59,065 bases of DNA from an uncultured Angelakisella sp. (lineage in GTDB: Bacteria > Bacillota > Clostridia > Oscillospirales > Ruminococcaceae): positions 1 through 59,065 of the forward strand of contig CAJUFR010000011.1 in the NCBI GenBank assembly GCA_910585525.1. The letters are read 5' to 3'. The position numbers were made by a program, and so were the translations under genes. The notes under the pieces were generated by a model. It saw only the letters and a list, made by a program, of their open reading frames with translations. It made no database searches and was not told the DNA's origin. Each line of letters starts with the position of its first letter. Position 1 is the stretch's first letter. Of this stretch, positions 8,171 to 16,883 are shown piece after piece.

Positions 8171-8923
8171 ATGAACATTTCTTTTCACAACGGCGTCTCC
8201 GGCATGATGGCCTTCCAGGAGGACATGAACCGGATCGCCCACAACGTGGCCAACAGCGGCACCATCGGCTTCAAGCCGGATAAGTCCACCTTCTCCGACC
8301 TGCTGTACACCCGGATGGCGGTAAACAGCGAGGAGCAGCCGCTGGTGGGCCACGGCGCCCGCATCGGGGATTCCCGGCTGGTCTACCGCCAGGGCCCGGT
8401 GCTACAGGGGGGGACCGAACTGGACTTCGCCCTGATGGGGGACGGCTTCTTTGCGGTGCGCCGCCCTGACGGCTCCACCGAGTACACCCGCAACGGCTCC
8501 TTCGATATCAGCATCGAGGGGAAGAAAGGCTTTTTGGTCACCTTCGACGGCTCCCACGTGCTGGACGCCGAGGGCAAGACCATCGAGTTCGAGCGGGAAA
8601 AGGCGGACGGTCTCTTCGACCTGGAGGGGCTCAAGGACCGCCTGGGGATCTACGACTTCCCCAATCCCTTTGGCCTGGAGCACTCCAGCGGGAGTTGCTT
8701 TGTACCCACCCAGACCTCCGGCGAGGCGGTAGCCATCGTCCAGGGGGAGACCACCTACGAGGGGCGGCAATACCAGGTATTTTCCGGCGCCCTGGAGCAG
8801 TCCGGCGTGGAGTTGGCGGACGAGATGGTTGGCGTTATCGTCAGCCAGCGGGCTTTCCAGCTGAACGCCAAGATGGTCCAGACGGCGGACGAGTTGGAGC
8901 AGGTCATCAACAACCTGCGTTGA
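8171..8923 (+). CDS. Flagellar rod/hook-basal-body protein, FlgF/FlgG family (second copy)
   Basis: 250 residues. N-terminus MNISFHNGVSGMMAFQEDMNRIAHNVANSGTIGFKPDK is a divergent rod signature (SGTIGFK instead of KTPGFR); the centre has YTRNGSFDISIEGKKGFLVT typical of FlgF/G/E; the C-terminus is ADEMVGVIVSQRAFQLNAKM, the canonical closing helix. Paralogue of the preceding gene, from which it is separated by 52 bases with an RBS GAAAGGA. The two probably form adjoining rod segments; which is FlgF and which FlgG cannot be settled here. Confidence 0.9.
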   Translation: MNISFHNGVSGMMAFQEDMNRIAHNVANSGTIGFKPDKSTFSDLLYTRMAVNSEEQPLVGHGARIGDSRLVYRQGPVLQGGTELDFALMGDGFFAVRRPDGSTEYTRNGSFDISIEGKKGFLVTFDGSHVLDAEGKTIEFEREKADGLFDLEGLKDRLGIYDFPNPFGLEHSSGSCFVPTQTSGEAVAIVQGETTYEGRQYQVFSGALEQSGVELADEMVGVIVSQRAFQLNAKMVQTADELEQVINNLR

Positions 8924-8942
8924 CAAGGGAGGAGGTGAATGA

Positions 8943-9563
8943 GTGGCATTACATAACTACGATGAATTGAGTGATATGCACATCGACGCCCTGCGGGAGA
9001 TCGGCAACATCGGCTCCGGCAACGCGGCGTCCTCCCTTGCCATGATGCTTTCGGACCAGATCGACATCTCGGTGCCGGTGGTCCGCATCCTGGATTACGA
9101 GCAGGTGATGGAGGAACTGGGCGGCCCGGAGCAGATGATCGTGGGCCTCCTCCTCTGCCTGGACGGGGACGTCAACGGGATGATCATGTTCCTGCTGCAC
9201 CAGAACTTCGCCAACACGCTGCTGGCATCGCTGATCGGGGAGGCGGACGTGGGCGGCACGGTGGACGAGATGAGTTATTCGGCCCTGCAGGAGGTAGCCA
9301 ACATCATGGCGGCCTCCTACGTCAACGCCATCGCCGACCTCACCGGGTTCACCATCAATGTTTCGGTGCCGTCTATGTGCGTGGATATGCTGGGGGCCAT
9401 CCTCAGCGTTCCCGCCATCCACTACGCCAATATCAGCGACAAGATGATCTTCATCGAGGACAAGTTCCATGGCAAAGACCTGAACGCGCCAAACCACATC
9501 CTGCTGATCCCCGACGTGGAATCGCTGGATAAGATCATGACAAGTCTGGGGATAGAATTATGA
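8943..9563 (+). CDS. cheC: CheY-P phosphatase CheC
   Basis: 206 residues with two phosphatase helices of the CheC/FliY/CheX family: DALREIGNIGSGNAASSLAM near residues 14-33 and SALQEVANIMAASYVNAIADL near 116-136, each with the Glu-x-x-Asn catalytic pair. GTG start chosen because GGGAGGAGG lies just upstream. CheC removes phosphate from CheY and binds CheD, whose gene overlaps its 3' end by 4 bases, so the two are translationally coupled as in other Firmicutes. Confidence 0.94.
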   Translation: MALHNYDELSDMHIDALREIGNIGSGNAASSLAMMLSDQIDISVPVVRILDYEQVMEELGGPEQMIVGLLLCLDGDVNGMIMFLLHQNFANTLLASLIGEADVGGTVDEMSYSALQEVANIMAASYVNAIADLTGFTINVSVPSMCVDMLGAILSVPAIHYANISDKMIFIEDKFHGKDLNAPNHILLIPDVESLDKIMTSLGIEL

Positions 9564-10045
9564 GTGCAAACATCAAGATCGGCATCTCCGATCTGAATGT
9601 TGCCCGCTCTCCCGACGTCCTGATGACCTATGCGCTGGGCTCCTGCGTCGGCATCTGCCTGTACGACAGGGCGAAGAAGATCGGGGGCCTTTCTCACATC
9701 ATGCTGCCGGACAGCAGCGCAAGCCACGGGGCAGCGCAGCCCTATCGTTTCGCAGACACGGCCATCCCCATCCTGGTACAGAAGATGGTCCTGCTGGGCG
9801 CGAATAAGCGAGCACTGACAGCCAAGATCGCGGGCGGAGCCCGGATGTTTTCTACGGCGTCGAACAACTCCCTTTCCAACATTGGACAGCGCAACGTTGT
9901 GGCGGTGAAGGGGGCCCTGGCCAAGCTGGGCATCCCCATTATTGCAGAGGACACAGGCAAGGACTACGGGCGGACATTGTTTTTTACAGTAGAGGACGGC
10001 ATCATGTACATCAAATCCGCCAAGTGCGGCGAATGGCACTTCTAG
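9560..10045 (+). CDS. cheD: Chemoreceptor glutamine deamidase CheD
   Basis: 161 residues. Catalytic Cys and His are seen in YALGSCVGICLYDR (about residues 23-36) and GGLSHIMLPDS. Later GGARMF and a Gly-rich C-terminal half match CheD. It deamidates receptor glutamines and is sequestered by CheC. The ATG overlaps the cheC stop (ATGA). Its stop codon directly abuts dispersed repeat copy A. Base use in the second half looks less GC-rich than in neighbours, but the protein is intact. Confidence 0.94.
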   Translation: MSANIKIGISDLNVARSPDVLMTYALGSCVGICLYDRAKKIGGLSHIMLPDSSASHGAAQPYRFADTAIPILVQKMVLLGANKRALTAKIAGGARMFSTASNNSLSNIGQRNVVAVKGALAKLGIPIIAEDTGKDYGRTLFFTVEDGIMYIKSAKCGEWHF

Positions 10046-10165
10046 GCGGTGTGCCGCCGCTGTCGGGTCCTGCCCGGGCGGCGTGCCGCCGCTGTCGGAC
10101 CCTGCCCGGCCGCTTCGCGGCCTTATGCGGGTACAGGGCGGCAGGGGGTGCCTGGAGTTTTGGGC
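10046..10165 (-). repeat. Dispersed structured intergenic element, family 1, copy A
   Basis: Read on the minus strand it has a conserved head (AGCCCAAAACTCCAGGCACC, near 10146-10165), then a stem GGCCGC/GCGGCC closed by a GAA loop, then a GC-rich tail that is tandemly duplicated (two ~32-base units each with CAGCGGCGGCAC and GCCGCC). It ends exactly at the cheD stop codon. Relatives lie at 26775, 35756 and 54586. Confidence 0.7.
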
Positions 10166-10213
10166 TGATGATTTTGTGATGATGTTGTCCTGTCCGCGTG
10201 AAGTTACTGCGGC

Positions 10214-10262
10214 ACAACAAAAAAACATCCCGGAGAGATGTAGTCCCCGGGATGTTTTTTGT
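10214..10262. terminator. Bidirectional intrinsic terminator between cheD and cheB
   Basis: Perfect 14-bp inverted repeat (arms 10220-10233 and 10247-10260, CATCCCGG core) with A-run on one side and T-run on the other, serving the converging cheD (+) and cheB (-) transcripts. Confidence 0.9.
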
Positions 10263-10268
10263 CTGTCT

Positions 10269-11390
10269 TTACAGGGGGCGGCGGGTGTTAAGGTAGCGGA
10301 CGATCTCTCCGCCGATCTCCCCCAGGGGAAGCTGCACCTTGACGGCGCCGTTGTTAAAGGCCACCATGGGCATGCCGTACACCACGCAGCTGTCCTTGTC
10401 CTGGCCCACCGTGTAGGCCCCGGCGTTGTGCATCTTCAGCAGGCCCTTGGCCCCGTCGGAGCCCATGCCGGTGAGGATGACCCCCATGGCGTTGGCCCCC
10501 GCGGTCTGGGCCACCGAATCAAAGAGGACGTCCACCGAGGGACAGTGGCCGCTGACCTTGGGGCCAGGCTCGCTGCGGACATAGTAACCGTTTGCGTCCT
10601 TGGCCAGCCGCAGGTGGAATTCCCCGGCACCGATGATGATACGGCCCCGCTCCACCCGGTCCCCGGGGGCGGCTTCCTTCACCGACATCTTGCAGATGCG
10701 GTCCAGCCGCTGGGCGTACATATTGGTGAACACCGGGGGCATATGCTGGACGATGACGATGCCGGGGGTGTCCGCCGGCAGGTTCTGCACCACCTCCAGG
10801 ATGGCCTCGGTGCCGCCGGTGGAGGCCCCGATAGCGATGACGATGTTGGGGTCCACCGTCCGGTTCAGGGAAAGGGGGATGCGGGAGGTGGCAGAAGGGG
10901 CGGACGTGGCCGCGGCCCCTGTGGCGGCTGCCGTCCCGGCGGAGGATGCCATGGCGGGGGGAGCGGCCGGCTTGACGAAGCGACGGCTCACCTTTGCGGC
11001 GGCGGCGATGCGGATCTTCACCGAAAGTTCGGTCATAAACTGCTTCATGCCCTCGGGGCCCTTGATCTCCGGCTTGCGGATAAACTCCACGGCGCCGGCG
11101 CTCAGGGCATCCAGCACCCGGATAGGGGCGGAACTGACCACCACCACCGGCACCGGGTGGGTGGGCATCAGCTTCTTCAAAAAGTCGATGCCGTTCAGCT
11201 TGGGCATCTCCACGTCCAGGGTGACCACGTCGGGGTTCAGGGCCTTGATCTTCTCCATGGCGTCCAGGGCGTCCACCGCCTGGCCTACCACCTCCACCCG
11301 CTGGTCCCCGGCCAGCGCCCCGGCCAGGGCCTTGCGGAAGAAGATGGAGTCATCCACGATCAGCAGCTTGATCTTCTGGTTGATAGCCAT
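10269..11390 (-). CDS. cheB: Chemotaxis protein-glutamate methylesterase/glutaminase CheB
   Basis: 373 residues from the ATG at 11390 (MAINQKIKLLIVDDSIFF); a longer in-frame extension upstream is cheR antisense and has no RBS. Receiver domain residues 1-120 with phospho-Asp59 (VVTLD), a Ala/Pro-rich linker (about 135-180), then the esterase domain with AIGASTGGTEA (catalytic Ser), VQHMPPVFT (His) and GMGSDGAKG (Asp). Removes methyl groups from chemoreceptors when phosphorylated by CheA. It follows cheR by 4 bases. Confidence 0.96.
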   Translation of the reverse strand: MAINQKIKLLIVDDSIFFRKALAGALAGDQRVEVVGQAVDALDAMEKIKALNPDVVTLDVEMPKLNGIDFLKKLMPTHPVPVVVVSSAPIRVLDALSAGAVEFIRKPEIKGPEGMKQFMTELSVKIRIAAAAKVSRRFVKPAAPPAMASSAGTAAATGAAATSAPSATSRIPLSLNRTVDPNIVIAIGASTGGTEAILEVVQNLPADTPGIVIVQHMPPVFTNMYAQRLDRICKMSVKEAAPGDRVERGRIIIGAGEFHLRLAKDANGYYVRSEPGPKVSGHCPSVDVLFDSVAQTAGANAMGVILTGMGSDGAKGLLKMHNAGAYTVGQDKDSCVVYGMPMVAFNNGAVKVQLPLGEIGGEIVRYLNTRRPL

Positions 11391-11394
11391 AGGA

Positions 11395-12249
11395 TCACTC
11401 CCTCCTCTGGTAGATAGCAGGCTGGACGTAGCTGTACCGGGTGGTGGCACCCACCCCTTCGGAGTGGCCGATGAAGAAGTAGCCCCCCTGGGAGGTCCAG
11501 TCATAGAACTTGTTGATGATGCTCTCCTTGGTGGCGGCATCGAAGTAGATCATGACGTTGCGGCAGAAGATGAGGTCGAAGGGCCGCTTAAAGTGGAAGG
11601 GCTCCATCAGGTTGCCGGGGCGGAACACCACCTCTTTGCGGATGCGCTCGCAGATCTGGAACTTGCCGTCGGGCAGGGTGGTGACGTACTTGGAGCGCCA
11701 GGTGGCGGGCAGGCCCTTCAACTCCTCCTCGGTGTAGATGCCCTGCTTGGCCTTGTTCAGCACCCGCATGGAGATATCGGTGGCCAGGATGGTGGTATCC
11801 CACTTGCCCTTGCGGGGGCCAAAATACTGGTCGATGACCATGGCGATGTTGTAAGCCTCCTGGCCGGAGGAGCAGCCGGCGCTCCAGATGCGGAACTCGT
11901 TGTTGCGCCGGGTCTTTTCAAAGTAGGGCAGCACGGTGGAGGTGAGGAAGTCGAAATGCTCCTTTTCCCGCATAAAGAAGGAAAGGTTGGTGGTAAGTTT
12001 GTTGAGCATCCCGGTCATCTCGGTGCCGGACTGGTCGTTTTTGACCAGGTCCAGGTACTGCTGGAAGGTGGTGAGGTTCTTCTGCCGCAGTTCGTGGGAA
12101 AGGCGGCTTTCGATGAGCACCCGCTTTTTGGTCAGGTCGATGCCGTACTTGCTTTTGACAAAGGTGGTCAGTTCGGCGAACTCCTTGTCAGTCATACGGA
12201 TGATGCGGGACTGGGTGCTGTCCGGGGCGGGGGTGGGATTCAGTGGCAT
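11395..12249 (-). CDS. cheR: Chemotaxis protein methyltransferase CheR
   Basis: 284 residues. N-terminal helical domain contains YLDLVKNDQSGTEMTGMLNKL and TTNLSFFMRE; the SAM-binding domain has IWSAGCSSGQEAYNIAM and, later, FDLIFCRNVMIYFD. It methylates receptor glutamates using SAM. The SAM loop reads GCSSGQEAY where most CheR proteins have GCSTGEEPY, a conservative change. ATG at 12249 has AAAGGAG 9 bases upstream. Followed by cheB; separated from cheW by a terminator. Confidence 0.95.
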   Translation of the reverse strand: MPLNPTPAPDSTQSRIIRMTDKEFAELTTFVKSKYGIDLTKKRVLIESRLSHELRQKNLTTFQQYLDLVKNDQSGTEMTGMLNKLTTNLSFFMREKEHFDFLTSTVLPYFEKTRRNNEFRIWSAGCSSGQEAYNIAMVIDQYFGPRKGKWDTTILATDISMRVLNKAKQGIYTEEELKGLPATWRSKYVTTLPDGKFQICERIRKEVVFRPGNLMEPFHFKRPFDLIFCRNVMIYFDAATKESIINKFYDWTSQGGYFFIGHSEGVGATTRYSYVQPAIYQRRE

Positions 12250-12319
12250 AATGGCATGGCTCCTTTATTCAGGCGTAGGTAAAGGGAACGGGAAGCCCCA
12301 CCGGGGGGCCTATGATACA

Positions 12320-12360
12320 GCAAAAACCCATCCGCCGCATAGGGGGGACAGGGTTTTTGC
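12320..12360 (-). terminator. Intrinsic terminator after cheA-cheW
   Basis: 10-bp arms GCAAAAACCC and GGGTTTTTGC around a 21-base GC-rich loop, 12 bases beyond the cheW stop; the arm itself supplies the U-run. It makes cheR-cheB a separate unit or one fed by read-through. The remaining bases up to cheR show its RBS but no convincing promoter. Confidence 0.75.
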
Positions 12361-12371
12361 ATTGGAAGGAC

Positions 12372-12848
12372 TTAGTACAGCCGCAGGTCGCTTTGGAAGA
12401 ACTTTTCGCAGTCGATGTTGAGGATGACCTTGCCCCCCACGTTGGCGATGGAGGCCAGGTAGCGGTCGCCGTTGCGGCCGGTCTCCGGGGGCGGGTTGCG
12501 CAGGGCGTTCTCCATGGACACCACGTCGGCCACCATGTCCACGATCAGGCCCACCTGCATGTCGGAGATGTTCACGATGATGATGCAGGTCTTGTCGTCG
12601 TAAGGCCGCTCCTCCTGGCCGAACTTGAGCCGGACATCAATGACCGGAGCCACCTTGCCCCGGAGGTTGATGACCCCCTTGAAGTAGACCGGCAGGCCAG
12701 GGATATGGGTGACAGGCAGGACGCTGATGATCTCGGATATGTACAAAAGCTCGATGCCGTAGCAGGTGTCGTCGATAAAGAAGGTGAGGTAACGGCCCTT
12801 CAGATCGTCCAGGGCGTCCTCGGCGATGTTTTTCACGTCAATGCTCAT
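12372..12848 (-). CDS. cheW: Chemotaxis coupling protein CheW
   Basis: 158 residues, single CheW (SH3-like) domain. Typical stretches: LTFFIDDTCYGIELLYISEI, HIPGLPVYFKGVINLRGKVAPVIDV (given in part: VINLRGKVAPVIDVRLKFG) and IVDMVADVVSM. Couples receptors to CheA. Lies 20 bases downstream of cheA with GGAAAGGGGG before the ATG, so the two are one operon. Confidence 0.95.
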   Translation of the reverse strand: MSIDVKNIAEDALDDLKGRYLTFFIDDTCYGIELLYISEIISVLPVTHIPGLPVYFKGVINLRGKVAPVIDVRLKFGQEERPYDDKTCIIIVNISDMQVGLIVDMVADVVSMENALRNPPPETGRNGDRYLASIANVGGKVILNIDCEKFFQSDLRLY

Positions 12849-12868
12849 AAGTGTTTCCCCCTTTCCGG

Positions 12869-14911
12869 TCAGTGGCTGGAGTTGAGCAGATTATTGGCGT
12901 CCAGGATCAGGCTGATGCTGCCATCCCCCAGGATGGTGCAGCCGGACAGACCCAGCTGCTTGAGTTCATATTTGGTAAGGAACTTGGGGAAGGGCTTGAC
13001 CACCACCTGCTGCTCGCCCAGCAGTTCATCGGCAAAGATGCAGGCCACCTTGTCGCTGTTCTCGATCTGCATGATGATGCCCTCGTGGAGGTCGGTGACC
13101 TGGGTGGGGATGCCAAAGACCTGGTGCAGGCGGATGAGGGGGAAGCACTGGCCCCGGAGCATGATCATCTCGGTGCCGTCGGTGTCCAGGATGACCTGGT
13201 GGTCCTCCGACACCTTGAAGGACTGCTTGATGGAGGAGATGGGGAGGGTAAAGACCGAATCCCCTACAGTGAGTTCCATGCCGTCCACGATGGCCAGGGT
13301 GAGGGGGATCTTGATGGTAAAGGTGGTACCCACGTCCTTCTTGCTGTCGATGGAGAGGGTGCCGCCCACCTTTTCCAGGTTCTGGCGTACCACGTCCATC
13401 CCCACGCCACGGCCGGAGAACTCGGTGACCTCCTTGTTGGTGGAAAAGCCGGGGAGCATGATGAGGCCGAATATCTCCTTGTCGGTGTACTCGCTCTCGG
13501 GCTTGGTGAGGATGCCGTTGGCCCGGGCTTTGCTCATCAGCGCCTCGGTGTCCAGGCCCTGGCCGTCATCGGCGATGGTGATGACGATCTCGCCGCCCAC
13601 GTTCTTGGCGGCGATGGTGATGCGTCCCCGGGGGGGCTTGCCCTTGGCCCGGCGCTCCTCCACCGGCTCGATGCCGTGGTCCATGGAGTTGCGGATCATG
13701 TGCATGAAGGGGTCGCCGATGGCCTCGTTGATGGTCTTGTCCACCTCGGTGTCGCCGCCCTCGGTGACCAGGTCCACATCCTTGCCCAGCTTTTTGCACA
13801 TATCCCGGACGATGCGGTTCATCTTCTGGAACACCCCGGACAGGGGCACCATGCGGATGGACATCACCACGTCCTGGAGTTCGTCGGTGAGTTTCCGCAG
13901 CTCCCGGGCGGACTTGTGGAAGTTATCCAGCTTCAGCCCCCGGAGTTCGGGGTTGCCCACCACCATCGATTCGGAGGTGACGATCTCCCCCACCAGGTCC
14001 ATCAGCTGGTCCAGCTTGGACTGGTTGACGCTGACCAGGCTCTGCTTCACCTTGCCGGCGCCCGCGTTGGCAGCGGCGGGGGCTGCGGGGGCGGGGGCGG
14101 AGGCGGACTTCTCCTCGCTCTTGGGGGCGGGGGCGGCCTCGGCCGGGGCGGGGGCCGGGTCATTGTCCATCATCTCGTAGGTTTTGATGTTCACCGAATT
14201 CTCGATGGCATGGATGACGTCATCCACCGATCCGGTGGGCTTAAAGTCGATGATAAGGCCGTTTTTGATGATCTCGGAGCAGAGGGAGGAATCCCCCTCC
14301 GGGTTGGCCGGGATGGATTCGATGTGGTCGCACAGGTCCTTCAGCTGGGAGATGAGCATGAACGCCCGGATGTTCTCCATCTGGCAGCCGTCCTCGAAGT
14401 AGATCTTCACCCGGGACAGGTCGCCGCTGCTGGGGGGCGGGGCGGCGGGAGCGGCCGCGGCGGCGGCCTCCCCCTGGGCGGGGGCGGCGGGAGCGGCCTC
14501 CCCCTTCATAATGGCGGCCAGGCGCTTGAGTTCGGCGATCATGCCGCCGGGGTCCTTGGTGGCCTCCCCGTTGTTCTGCACCGACTCCACCTCGGTCTTG
14601 AGGAAGTCGGAGGCCTGGAACACCAGGTCGAAAAGGGCCTCGTTGACGTTGCTCAGGCGGGCCGGGTCCTCACGGATGATGAAGAAAACATCCTCCACGG
14701 CGTGGGCCAGGGTCGAGATTCCGTTGAATTCCATCATGGCGGAGGAGCCCTTGATGGTGTGCATGGTTCGGAATATCTCGTTGATGCTGTCCTCGCTGAA
14801 GCTTTTGGATTTTTCGGATTCCAGGAGTATCTCGTCCAGCTGCTCCAGAAGGGTGGTCGTCTCGTAGATAAATACCTCTAACATCGGTTCCATGCTGGGA
14901 TCAATAGCCAT
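12869..14911 (-). CDS. cheA: Chemotaxis sensor histidine kinase CheA
   Basis: 680 residues. Order of domains: P1 Hpt with phospho-His51 in RTMHTIKGSSAMM; P2 CheY-binding domain around residues 150-245; Ala/Pro/Glu-rich linker (about 255-285); P3 dimerisation and P4 ATPase with HMIRNSMDHGIE (N box), ITIADDGQGLD (G1) and FSGRGVGMDVV (G2); P5 CheW-like regulatory domain from about residue 540 (LAIVDGMELTVGDSVFTLPI). First gene of cheA-cheW, divergent from the YlqG-like gene across 261 bases. Confidence 0.97.
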   Translation of the reverse strand: MAIDPSMEPMLEVFIYETTTLLEQLDEILLESEKSKSFSEDSINEIFRTMHTIKGSSAMMEFNGISTLAHAVEDVFFIIREDPARLSNVNEALFDLVFQASDFLKTEVESVQNNGEATKDPGGMIAELKRLAAIMKGEAAPAAPAQGEAAAAAAPAAPPPSSGDLSRVKIYFEDGCQMENIRAFMLISQLKDLCDHIESIPANPEGDSSLCSEIIKNGLIIDFKPTGSVDDVIHAIENSVNIKTYEMMDNDPAPAPAEAAPAPKSEEKSASAPAPAAPAAANAGAGKVKQSLVSVNQSKLDQLMDLVGEIVTSESMVVGNPELRGLKLDNFHKSARELRKLTDELQDVVMSIRMVPLSGVFQKMNRIVRDMCKKLGKDVDLVTEGGDTEVDKTINEAIGDPFMHMIRNSMDHGIEPVEERRAKGKPPRGRITIAAKNVGGEIVITIADDGQGLDTEALMSKARANGILTKPESEYTDKEIFGLIMLPGFSTNKEVTEFSGRGVGMDVVRQNLEKVGGTLSIDSKKDVGTTFTIKIPLTLAIVDGMELTVGDSVFTLPISSIKQSFKVSEDHQVILDTDGTEMIMLRGQCFPLIRLHQVFGIPTQVTDLHEGIIMQIENSDKVACIFADELLGEQQVVVKPFPKFLTKYELKQLGLSGCTILGDGSISLILDANNLLNSSH

Positions 14912-14968
14912 TATGCTTCACCTACTGTTCCATCAGAATTGATTCGTCATCTTGTTCGTTCCAAAGGC

Positions 14969-14997
14969 TTTATAGATACTATTCGGCAGCTTTTCAA
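14969..14997 (-). promoter_or_regulatory. Predicted sigma-A promoter of cheA
   Basis: Minus-strand TTGAAA (14992-14997), 17-base spacer, TATAAA (14969-14974), 58 bases before the cheA ATG. A clear sigma-28 consensus (TAAA with GCCGATAA) was not found in this gap. Confidence 0.6.
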
Positions 14998-15016
14998 GAA
15001 ACCCAACCATAAACTC

Positions 15017-15044
15017 TTGTGTTATTTCGGTTTTGTACGATAAT
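15017..15044 (+). promoter_or_regulatory. Possible promoter of the second motility unit
   Basis: TTGTGT (15017-15022), 16-base spacer, GATAAT (15039-15044), 129 bases before the chosen start of the YlqG-like gene. Only a moderate match, but the gap is much more AT-rich than its surroundings. Confidence 0.4.
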
Positions 15045-15172
15045 TATTATGTAGAGGTATGCGGGGAAGGTGCGCCCTTTGGCCCCCTCCCCCCGGCGGA
15101 CGCCGCCGGGATCGCTGCCCAGGCTGTTTTATGAGGGGAGGTTGGCCGGAGCACAGGGCGTCCGGCAGGCAG

Positions 15173-16579
15173 ATGGCGGATATATTAAGGGTCACGACCC
15201 CCCTGGTGAACAAAAGCCAGATGGTCGAGACCAAACCCAACGTAGACCTGGCCACCCAGTACCCCATCCAGGACCCCACCCGGGTGCCCCGGCCGGGGAA
15301 CCAGTCGGAGCTGCTGGGACAAAATAACGGCATGCTCCAGCAGGACGAGACCTCCGCCCTGCTGCTGAGCCTTCTCAAAGACCCCTCGGTGACGGTGAAC
15401 TTCCTCAAGAGCATCTCCTCCATGGAGGCGGTCATCAAGCTGCTGCCGGTGAACAACAGCCCCTTTACCAAGGAGATCGAGCAGATGTTCGGGGAACTGC
15501 TGGTGCCGGCGGAGGACATCGCCGCCGAGATGGGCCGCCAGGAGCACGGCTCCACCTACTTCAAGGGGGAACTGTTCGACCTGCTCCGGGACGCCCTGCG
15601 GCAGAACCCCGGCCAGGGGGAACTGCGGGACGCCGCCGTCAGCTTCCTGAAGGCGATGACCCTCTTCCACACCCGGCGGGAGGCCCTGGGCTCGGTGGCC
15701 AACAGCCTGGAGTACCTGGCCAAGACCCTCTCGGCCAGCAAGAGCCTGTCCGGCAAGCTGCTGGAACTGGCCGGCCGGTACCGGGCGGAGGACGCCCCCC
15801 GGAGGTTCCCCGACCTGCGCCAGGACACCCTCGCCCTCTTTCGGGAGGTGGAGGAGAGCATCCTCTTTACCCAGGACACCGAAAAGGTGCTGCGGATGGC
15901 CATCTACAACCTCTCCCGGTACAACGACAACGGCAGCTTTTTGCAGGAATCGGTGTCCCGGATGCTGATCCAGCTGCGGGGGGAGACGGCCCGGGAGACC
16001 TTCCTTTCCAACCTCCAGGAATTCCTGGAGCAGGAAAAGCTGCCCCCACAGGAGAACCGCACCGCCCTGGGTGTTCTCACCCGCATTTTGCAGCGGCAGA
16101 TGAGCAACGAGGAGCTGATGGCCATCAGTTCCGACAAGATGGAGAAGATCATCCACAGCCTCCTCTCCTCCCCCTGCAACTTCACCCCGCTGCTCCACTT
16201 CGTGCTGCCGGTGCAGTACCAGGATATCCAGTCCTTTGCCGAGGTGTGGATCAACCCCAACGGCGGGGAGGACGACCGGGACCGCCCGGAGGACGGCACC
16301 CGGGTCATCCACATGCTGCTGGCCTTCGACGTGGAGAGCATCGGCCGGTTCGAGTTGGAACTGTTCGTCCGGGATAAGGTCATCGACTTTTCCCTCTACT
16401 GCCCGCCCCCCTACGCGGGCATCTATGACGAGGTGAAGAACGACCTGCGCAGCTGCGCCGGCAAGACCGGCTACCGCTTCGGCGAGATCAGAGTGGACCG
16501 CCTGGACCGTCCCCGCTCCCTGATGGACGTGTTCAAGTCGCTTCCCTACAAAAGGACGGGTGTGGATGTCACGATATAA
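15173..16579 (+). CDS. YlqG/FliK-like flagellar-associated protein of uncertain function
   Basis: 468 residues from the ATG at 15173 (MADILRVTTPLVNKSQ); an earlier in-frame ATG at 15131 is possible, neither having a strong RBS. No signal peptide or membrane segment. The middle is predicted all-helical; the C-terminal ~130 residues (HMLLAFDVESIGRFELELFV onward, ending DVFKSLPYKRTGVDVTI) resemble the beta-rich C-terminal fold of hook-length proteins of the FliK type, which I infer rather than recognise firmly. The next gene encodes a FlhB C-terminal-domain paralogue and overlaps it, matching the Bacillus ylqG-ylqH pair. Likely part of the motility unit that runs to 21605. Confidence 0.55.
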   Translation: MADILRVTTPLVNKSQMVETKPNVDLATQYPIQDPTRVPRPGNQSELLGQNNGMLQQDETSALLLSLLKDPSVTVNFLKSISSMEAVIKLLPVNNSPFTKEIEQMFGELLVPAEDIAAEMGRQEHGSTYFKGELFDLLRDALRQNPGQGELRDAAVSFLKAMTLFHTRREALGSVANSLEYLAKTLSASKSLSGKLLELAGRYRAEDAPRRFPDLRQDTLALFREVEESILFTQDTEKVLRMAIYNLSRYNDNGSFLQESVSRMLIQLRGETARETFLSNLQEFLEQEKLPPQENRTALGVLTRILQRQMSNEELMAISSDKMEKIIHSLLSSPCNFTPLLHFVLPVQYQDIQSFAEVWINPNGGEDDRDRPEDGTRVIHMLLAFDVESIGRFELELFVRDKVIDFSLYCPPPYAGIYDEVKNDLRSCAGKTGYRFGEIRVDRLDRPRSLMDVFKSLPYKRTGVDVTI

Positions 16580-16856
16580 GAAAAACAAGGCGGTAGCCCT
16601 GAAATACAACGTGGAGGAGGACCTGGCCCCCATCGTCATCGCCTCCGGCTATGGCGAGGTGGCCCAGCGGATCATCGACGTGGCGGAGCAGCGGGGCATC
16701 CCGGTGTTCCGGGACGACAGCGCCGTGTCGCTGCTCTGCATGCTGGAGGTGGGCAGCAACATCCCGCCGGAACTGTACGAGGTGGTGGCCGCCATCTACT
16801 GCCAGCTGCTCAAGACCTCCCACCGGCTCAAAAACGGTCTCAGCCCCCGGGAGTGA
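16566..16856 (+). CDS. FlhB C-terminal-domain paralogue (FlhX/YlqH family)
   Basis: 96 residues consisting only of a FlhB-type cytoplasmic domain: KNKAVALKYNVEEDLAPIVIASGYGEVAQ aligns with the FlhB segment after the cleavage site (here quoted as KAVALKYN and APIVIASG). The NPTH cleavage motif is absent, as usual in this family. Known paralogues can partly replace the cleaved FlhB C-terminal fragment. ATG at 16566 has AAAGGACGG about 8 bases upstream; it overlaps the previous gene by 14 bases. Confidence 0.85.
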   Translation: MSRYKKNKAVALKYNVEEDLAPIVIASGYGEVAQRIIDVAEQRGIPVFRDDSAVSLLCMLEVGSNIPPELYEVVAAIYCQLLKTSHRLKNGLSPRE

Positions 16857-16883
16857 TGACGTAAAACGGAAGGAGTGACCCCT

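Noticed and set aside
8943..10045. Frameshift or pseudogene in cheC/cheD because of lower GC
   Set aside because: Both frames are full length and all catalytic residues are present; the overlap is the usual ATGA junction.
10083..14881. Long plus-strand frames opposite cheB, cheR, cheW and cheA
   Set aside because: The minus-strand Che proteins show catalytic motifs throughout; the plus frames are shadows.
14912..15172. Sigma-28 promoter in the cheA/YlqG-like intergenic region
   Set aside because: A GCCGAATA box is present on the minus strand but has no TAAA at the correct distance; a 17-spaced sigma-A promoter fits better.
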